Origin: Lojkania enalia
Lineage: Eukaryota; Ascomycota; Dothideomycetes; Pleosporales
Direction: 5' to 3'
Assembly: GCA_010094045.1 (NCBI GenBank)
Contig: ML986598.1
Location: 186,001-250,000, forward strand
DNA: 64,000 nt
A program made the translations under genes and the position numbers. This document shows positions 57,880 to 64,000 of the stretch, piece after piece. The notes below the pieces were generated by a model. That model was not told the origin of the DNA. It did no database searches and saw nothing but the letters and a program-made list of their open reading frames with translations. Each line of letters starts with the position of its first letter. The stretch's first letter is position 1.

Positions 57880-58572
57880 CTAATGCCCGTCTATAAGGGC
57901 TACCAGCTCTAAGTCGATAAAATCCTGCTCCTAGACATCCGGACGGGCCACTTTTGCTGTAGCTAGTCGATTTGCGTCTAGGGCCTTGGGATAGGTGTTT
58001 GAATTAATGTTGCTTTTGGCGTCCGTACCAGCAGCAGTTGTGCACCATTTGTCGGAAGTCAGGATAGAATATCCGAGATCCTCTGGCACCATAGGGCTAT
58101 CTAGGAATCCCTAGTCGTCAGCCTGATTGGCTATTGTAACGCCTACCCAGTCATATTTTATTGACAAGACAGCACGTGTGAAGTCAGGCTCGTAATACTC
58201 CGTTGTAATTGAGGCGCTTACCGTGTTCGAAGGATTACATTTAAGCGACACGGGTCTACCGCTGATTTCGCCTCCTGCCAGCATTTGCGCGTTGCCCCTG
58301 CCGTCGTCCCATATTTCACAGAAGCCCTTCCATGAACTCTGTGGCACTCTGGTGTTCTCGTTACCTGCTATCCAGCGAATAAATTGGCCCTGATTTTTGG
58401 AGAGGTCCGGTGGAGCGTTGTTTGGCCAGAAATACACGGATAGATATTCGTCCGCATGGCACATAAAAGTTGTAGACTGTCTCACGCTAAAAGACATAGG
58501 ACGCCCTTTGTAGATTTCCTCCAAGTTCTTTCTCTATACTAATTGGTCTAGTGGCGAGTTGCCCTGCGCATC
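57880..58572 (-). pseudogene. Decayed ORF of unknown family, three in-frame TAG stops
   Basis: 231 codons in one frame on the minus strand, broken by TAG at 58534-58536, 58111-58113 and 57931-57933. The longest open part (58111-58533) reads RPMSFSVRQSTTFMCHADEY, LSVYFWPNNAPPDLSKNQGQ, then WDDGRGNAQMLAGGE and a Trp-rich end. The composition looks like a real protein (Trp, Cys and Asp spread evenly), but I do not recognise the family. All three stops are TAG, one step from CAG. Confidence 0.5.
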
Positions 58573-60382
58573 CTAAGAGCACTATCGTCGGTTCAGTTAA
58601 GATGGCCGTCTAAATAAGGGTGGTTCACTGACGCGGGGGGGTAGTGGTAGCACGTCGGTATGTATTCACTTGCCTTGGATTTTCTTACTATGATAGTAGT
58701 TTTTGAGTTAGATTTTGTGATGGCCGTTTTAATTACACCATTCGAGTCGCTGGTTTTGGATCTTTTGAGCGATTTCCGCGATCATGAATTTCTTTCGTCG
58801 TCCTTTTACCCACAACCTTTTGGGATATTCTTGAGCGCTTCCCAATCTTTTAAGTCGCCGCTGACAGCGTCGAGCTTATCGGAAGCTTTTTTAGTTACTT
58901 AGGATATATTGTGTACCACCGTAAGGACTCAACTAGAAATCAAAGGCGCGCAACACCCCCCCCCCCTGATCTTTGGTAAAAACTACCTCGATTCGTCTTC
59001 TCTTTGATACTTTAGAGGGATTCCTTATGTTGTTTCGAACCAGTTATCTCTTTCTAATGAGAGTTTCGAGAGCAACAGATGTTACTTGTCACACCACGAT
59101 TGGCCAATATCTTTCATATTCCTGGAACTAGGTAGTAATAACGTTGATAGTATATAACTTTCTTTCCGAGATATAGCTTCCTGCACCAGCTATCAAGCAC
59201 CCACTTCCTGAAGGTTGGACTTCAATCACGCCACAATATCTCTCCTGTTTTCATAAGAATGAGACTATCATAGATCTAATCCGCTATTAACCCCTTGTAC
59301 GCAGAGACATGTGTAAAAGTGTAAGCAGGAGGGGGTGGAGACTGTATAGTGTGGTATAGATGGATGTATTGATGGTGTACTGTGGTGCTCCCTTGACCTC
59401 TCGGTCAAGGTACGGCGGGGGAATATATAGTACATGAGACTGCTTAGTCAAGGGCTGTATAGCTGACCAGGCACGTAACCCGAGCTTACAAAAAGGCCCT
59501 ACCATATTTTTGCCACCAGCGCGGCCGTAGATTTCACTAGGGACTATGCCAAGGACAACTGTACTTCCAAGCATCTACGTACCAATATTGCCGAACATGC
59601 CAAATCATTTGGGTCTATTCCGCTGTATGTTCTAACACCTGCGACACTAACGGAGGGGCGAACCGGGCAGTAATTCTTTATCGACATTGAAAGAGGTACC
59701 ATCGTTATGGAGGATCATCAAGTCGGATCGAAGCTAACGGAGCTATCATAGGTGAGTCAGCTTTCGTGCTATGCAGAATCTTCTTTTTGACACAAGTGGA
59801 ATTACCACAACCTCAAAGACGAATATTGCCGTTACGCCACCTATTCTATAAAGGAGTTCTTGGGGTATTTGAAAGGGTAGGCCAAAGCGTATAAGAAAGT
59901 ACGTCATGTGTTCAATTTTCTTGGTCTGTCGAAGCGTAAATATCCTGTACTTATGCTTTTAGATTGCACTGAGTGAGAGAGCGGCGCATTGGGCGATGAA
60001 GGAGGGAGCGACTAGATAAAGAGAACGAAGAAAAATTTTCACAGAGCACCAGCTCTCTGCAGAGGATTATGATAAGGACGCTTGTTTGGTGAAGGTTGAG
60101 TATGAAAGAGCTAAGCATCATTCCTTGTGGAGGATTTCTTGAAATAGTATGATTCTAGAGTTCAACCACAAGGCTTTTATATGCTGGGAGAATCAAAATT
60201 GTCGAAATCCTCGAGATCAATCCTCTGCTCCGAGTTCTTAGCCTTTCCGCCTGTGCCGAAGGCTGCAGCGTTTCGCCGTACGCCGAATGAAAGTCATCAG
60301 TTTCATCTTATATCACCACATCCAACCCTCTCTGAAGCATAATTAGTGACAGTATTGATCTGAATGGAGGCTGCATACCAAC
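58573..60382. other. AT-rich, gene-free, 1.8 kb
   Basis: No supported coding region. A C-run at about 58956-58966 is the only simple repeat noted. Short protein-like stretches around 59550-60150 are broken by many stops, and I could not name them. Confidence 0.4.
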
Positions 60383-60610
60383 CTACAAATATGTCCTTCC
60401 TCCCGGGGCCGCCTCTCTAACCTCTTTCAAATGCTTTCCGTGGTCTTCGATGACTTTTGGATCGGTTTTCTCAACCTCGCCTCTCCTAAGCGCATACGAA
60501 TACCAAGTCTTGAAACAATCTTTCCGTGTTGCGGTTGGATAGCGAACACCCTTTGCGCGGTGCGCTTGTAAGACCATCATTTCGAGGGATCGCGTTGACG
60601 GACCTGGCAT
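60383..60610 (-). CDS. Small hypothetical protein, 75 residues
   Basis: ATG frame from MPGPSTRSLEMMVLQAHRAKG to GGRTYL, basic and helical (RKDCFKTWYSYALRRGEVEK; KHLKEVREA). No family recognised. It has a sensible Met start and charge pattern, but no conserved motif. A GTAGGTTGGT near the stop could also be a splice donor, giving a slightly different end. Confidence 0.4.
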   Translation of the reverse strand: MPGPSTRSLEMMVLQAHRAKGVRYPTATRKDCFKTWYSYALRRGEVEKTDPKVIEDHGKHLKEVREAAPGGRTYL

Positions 60611-61524
60611 TGTAAAGGAACAACCGGGCTTGTGAAATAGGAAATGAAGTTTAAGATCGAAGTGTTTGGTAGCACCCAGCCCAAGTGCCGGTGACTTTTA
60701 GGGTAGTTGAGGAGCAATGAGGAGAGACCGGACGACTGTTGAGGTCACGTGCTTCACTCCCCAAGATTCAATCTAGGTAGTTTGGAATAGCCCTTGGCGT
60801 TACCGAGTTATCAATCTTAGCACCTTGAACGCTGCAGGAATGTAGAATTTGGGGGAGAAACTTCATGAAAATGGTGCGAGGGTACCGAGTATTATCTGTT
60901 TCTGTCGGGTCTCCAACTTACTCCGCATCTTCGTGATACTCGATGCGCCTCTTCAGCTCCTCTACCTGCAAGTATCAGCTTATGGCGTCTTCACCGCCGC
61001 TTTTCTACTGGTTGGATGTTCTGTTATTCCTTGCATGCATAGGGTAGAATGCACAATCGCCTGATCAACTCACGCCGCATACGCCGACGATTGCCGTGTA
61101 TGGACGTGTTGACGGTCTTAGCGATGTCGTAGCCCTCCCCAGATTTTCGGTTCGCCTAGAATGGCGGATATGTAGGCACTCAATAGCCCCGATACGCCGA
61201 TCGTATTCGTATTTGCTCAAATCCCCGACGTCGGTGACATAGGCCACGGAGAACGGATTGGCAGCAATGCCCGCGCCGTCTTACTCTACGATATCGCTTG
61301 GTACATGAGCATCATTGTTCCTTCATAGAGGTCTAAGACGTAGAGGTCGGATCGGATGCAATATTCTATACTTGATCCAGCTATCTTTTCTATATAATTT
61401 GCTTTTGGCCTTGCAAGCAGGTAGAAGATGCAATATTCTGCAAGGAAGTCGTTTAATCTACCGGAGTTTCTTGAATTTCAAATCAAAACTCCGAATTATA
61501 TTTCCTATTCGGGAAAACACCACC
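60611..61524. other. Intergenic upstream of the HD-domain gene
   Basis: No gene supported. A minus frame at 61065-61247 and a plus frame at 60849-61064 have no domain. The open frame running into the HD gene from 61315 begins at TTG and is treated as leader. Confidence 0.35.
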
Positions 61525-62238
61525 ATGGCCCTCCAACGCGGTACCCGAGTCCTCGCCGGAGTTACAGTCCCCGACACTCCACTTATCAACAAAGCCCTCG
61601 CATATGCCCGAGAGTATATGGATGATCAAGGTTACAAACACGTCGTCCGTTCCTGGCTTACTGGCCAGGCGATCATTGCGCACCTTCCGTCCTCAGCCCA
61701 ACAGTCCATAGATGTCGAATTGTTCGCCATTTCAACGATACTGCATGATCTCGGTTGGTCCACTTCGCCAGACGTTACTTCCGCAGACAAATGCTTCGAA
61801 GTTGACGGAGCAAACGCAGCGCGTGATTTCATTATCCGCGAAGCCCCAGCCTCGGAGTGGGACAAGCACAGGATTCAGCTGTTGTGGGATGCTATTGCGC
61901 TGCATACTAACCCTCTGATCGCGGCGCATAAAGAGCAAGAGGTGTTGCTCGCGCATGCCGGCATCTCGACAGAACTCCTCGGAATTGAGGTCAATCAAAA
62001 GATGCTTGGTAAGGACCTCATTGGTATCACCCCGGATGAGTTCAATGGAATTGTCAAAGAATTTCCGAAGGATGGCCTAAAAGGATACATAATAGATGTC
62101 ATGTGTGGGCTTTGCAAGAGGAAGCCTGAAACGACATATATGAGTTTTGTGGGAGGATTTGGGGAGAAATATCTTGAGGGCTATAGTTGTAAGGGGAAAC
62201 AAGTTGTTGATCTCATGGAGGCGTTTCTGTCTGATTAG
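61525..62238 (+). CDS. HD-domain hydrolase
   Basis: Single exon from the ATG at 61525, 237 residues. STILHDLGW (about 70-78) carries the His-Asp pair, the downstream AIALHTN supplies another His, and HVVRSWLTG contains the first His. This is the H...HD...H-type metal site of HD phosphohydrolase-fold proteins. Fungal relatives of this size include cyanamide hydratase-like proteins. The C-terminus reads CGLCKRKPETTYMSFVGGFG, typical of that fungal group. The reaction is not determined; a hydratase or phosphohydrolase on a small molecule is possible. ORF context suggests a single, unclustered gene. Confidence 0.82.
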   Translation: MALQRGTRVLAGVTVPDTPLINKALAYAREYMDDQGYKHVVRSWLTGQAIIAHLPSSAQQSIDVELFAISTILHDLGWSTSPDVTSADKCFEVDGANAARDFIIREAPASEWDKHRIQLLWDAIALHTNPLIAAHKEQEVLLAHAGISTELLGIEVNQKMLGKDLIGITPDEFNGIVKEFPKDGLKGYIIDVMCGLCKRKPETTYMSFVGGFGEKYLEGYSCKGKQVVDLMEAFLSD

Positions 62239-63773
62239 CAGTGAAGCCCCAGGATGTATACGGAGAGTGTCGAACCAGCTACTAAGATCTCTGCCGTACC
62301 TTCTTTGTATGAACACGCGAGATAAATTATGCTCGTAAGAAATACTTGGAGGGAATGAGGAAGCGCGGGGTTTGGCTATAAGCCTGTGGGAATGGTTGAA
62401 TGGAGCTATGATTTGATTCATCGTGGATCTTAGTTGTACCTGGAATAGCAATTTCCATCAATAGTACATTTTCCCCTATTCCAATGCCTCTTCATATGGT
62501 ACCAAATTCATTCATGGCCACATTTATTCTATGCTTTTAAAAAGTTACCTTTTTAGAACCTTTTTTTTGGTCGGGATTCTTCGATTAAGCGAGAATTCAG
62601 GCTCCAGACTGCTACAAGACACTTCCAATCGAGAGAGTGAAACGAGTTTCCACCGACCTATCCTCAGAACTATCCCAGAAAAATGCGAAGCAACAATAAC
62701 AGCTTCTTCAAAAATCTAAGGCCTTATCAAGAAATTTACACTGCTGTTCAGGTCTGCCTAAGCCTGTCTAAATCTTTTCGCTTTCTGCAATCAAAATTCC
62801 TAAGGAGTATCGATGTAGGCATCTTTGTGAGTCGAAATCGGAAGGCGCCAAGAGCCAAAGGTAGATGCATCCCAACGACAGTGGCAAACGAGTCCCAAAG
62901 TTCAAACATGGCTGGCCCCCAAGCGTCAAGGGCAGATCAAACCAAGGATTCGGCGGGGCATCCATATTGCCGACTGAGGGAGTGTGCGGCACGGGGTTGT
63001 TTCAAGCTAGTGTCAACGAACGGATGCCTCAACAAAGGAAATTGAAAACGGTCTTAAACGGACTGATATAAAATGGCACAAGTGTAAATGCAAAGGAGGA
63101 ATATGTTCGGTTGCAACGAATCCGAGGATAAACATGGCATCATCTGCATTGAGTCTCCAGGCTCAATAGATAAGTCTAGTAGTGGACCTGCGCAATACTG
63201 AATGGCTGAGAGGCGGAATTATTGTGGCGCACACTCGGAGCGCTCGAAATCGAATATTCATTCGGTAATATATCATTCAGCTCGACGGAATCTCTTTGCT
63301 ATGCGAGTCTACTGATTGTGTGAATCACATTATTTGGGTTCGTTGTATATATCTATCTTATGAATGAATTAGCATAGTTGCTGGCCTGCGATGATACAAT
63401 GACGCGGTGTTCGTGAACGGACCGCTGGTAAATTTTGGAATATCAATAAATACGGGTTTTAGATACGGTTCAGTCATCTTTCCTTCTGCGCTATTGCAAC
63501 TACCCTAGGATCATGTCTTCGAGTGATGACTGTCACAAGTGGTGTACCAAACGTGGTGTAGCGCATTGAGGCCTAGAGGTGGTCGGATTCTGGGGCAGTG
63601 CGGATCCAATTCGCGAGTCGGGGAAAGCTGCCCCGCAACTAACAACGCCATGGACAGGCAGCAGCGTCAATCTAAAAGAGGCGCAGCGGCCTCTGATCTC
63701 TCGGTCTTATGAACGGCATTGCCAACCATCTTCGTGAGCTCTGATTCCCTTATTACTTCAATACGATTCCACA
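62239..63773. other. Intergenic, 1.5 kb, with possible secreted-protein relic
   Basis: The 3' flank of the HD gene is followed by AT-rich sequence. A plus frame at 62865-63071 has a protein-like stretch (FKHGWPPSVKGRSNQGFGGA, then LPTEGVCGTGLF), but a stop (TAG) precedes its ATG and no gene is supported. The last about 250 bases before 63774 are the presumed promoter of the next gene. Confidence 0.35.
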
Positions 63774-64000
63774 ATGCCCGTGACGACGCGAGCAGCGCCT
63801 GTCAAGGTTAAATGCGCCCCGTCAGTATCGCAAGTTAGCCCAACCGTGCTATTTAGGTCGTCATGCGACGTTTTATCGTTAGATGGAAATGAAGTCTGGG
63901 ACTCGTCTTTCCAAAATGAATCTGCGATTCAACCCTCACGGAACGGTCTCGTATCCACGGTGGTAGACGCATATCTTCAGCATAATCACCTTATCCTCCG
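63774..64000 (+). CDS. DUF4419-family protein, 5' end only
   Basis: ATG frame open to the window end, 75 codons. MPVTTRAAPVKVKCAPSVSQ leads to SRNGLVSTVVDAYLQHNHLI, which matches the conserved start of fungal DUF4419 proteins: a variable N-terminus, then an NG-x-V-x-T-V-V-x-A-Y-x-x-H-x-H-L pattern. The rest lies beyond the window. Function of this family is unknown. Confidence 0.65.
   Translation, partial: MPVTTRAAPVKVKCAPSVSQVSPTVLFRSSCDVLSLDGNEVWDSSFQNESAIQPSRNGLVSTVVDAYLQHNHLIL

Noticed and set aside
1..64000. CRISPR array, bacterial operon or phage elements.
   Set aside because: No spaced direct repeats of suitable size, and all gene families and introns are those of a fungal nuclear genome.

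Overview
This window is nuclear DNA of a filamentous ascomycete (Pezizomycotina). The signs are short 34-62 nt introns with GT(R)AG-type sites in most genes, small intergenic spaces with AT/T-rich tracts, and fungus-restricted families: HET domain, ascomycete laccase with a C-terminal DSGL plug, CpyA-type carboxypeptidase, LsdA-like ferritin-fold protein, Mss51 and a fungal rhodopsin-fold membrane protein. I could not place it to genus.

Layout. 0.7-5 kb holds a minus-strand protein kinase with an N-terminal CRIB-like Rho-GTPase binding motif and a seven-exon secreted laccase. 5-11.4 kb is gene-poor, with one RNase H-like orphan ORF. 11.4-35 kb is an ordinary, mostly housekeeping block: Dus1 tRNA-dihydrouridine synthase, a FYVE protein, a peroxisomal/membrane-type long-chain alcohol oxidase, a GNAT acetyltransferase, a fungal zinc-motif protein, ribosomal protein uS13 (RPS18), a Ser/Pro-rich conserved protein, the SBDS orthologue SDO1 and vacuolar carboxypeptidase Y. 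A flavin monooxygenase-like gene follows at 35.4-37 kb.

37-47 kb is a different landscape. About 4.8 kb of AT-rich, gene-free sequence with a 12-bp minisatellite leads into a HET-TPR-repeat gene, whose C-terminal repeat array runs on past two in-frame stops. Convergent to it lies the relic of a caspase-like (peptidase C14) gene, broken by several stops and by loss of its catalytic motifs. The lesions are of the C-to-T / G-to-A kind expected from repeat-induced point mutation (RIP). I read this as a decayed allorecognition / programmed-cell-death locus.

47-57.6 kb returns to mostly intact genes: MSS51, a rhodopsin-fold membrane protein with a probable GC-AG intron, a secreted ferritin-fold protein and a dienelactone-hydrolase/SnoaL-like protein. 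A sugar transporter here is complete except for one nonsense codon. 57.6-61.4 kb holds another stop-riddled relic and little else. An HD-domain hydrolase follows at 61.5 kb, and a DUF4419-family gene is cut by the window end. Gene models were spliced by hand from reading frame, splice signals and family similarity; all exon sums are multiples of three unless stated.
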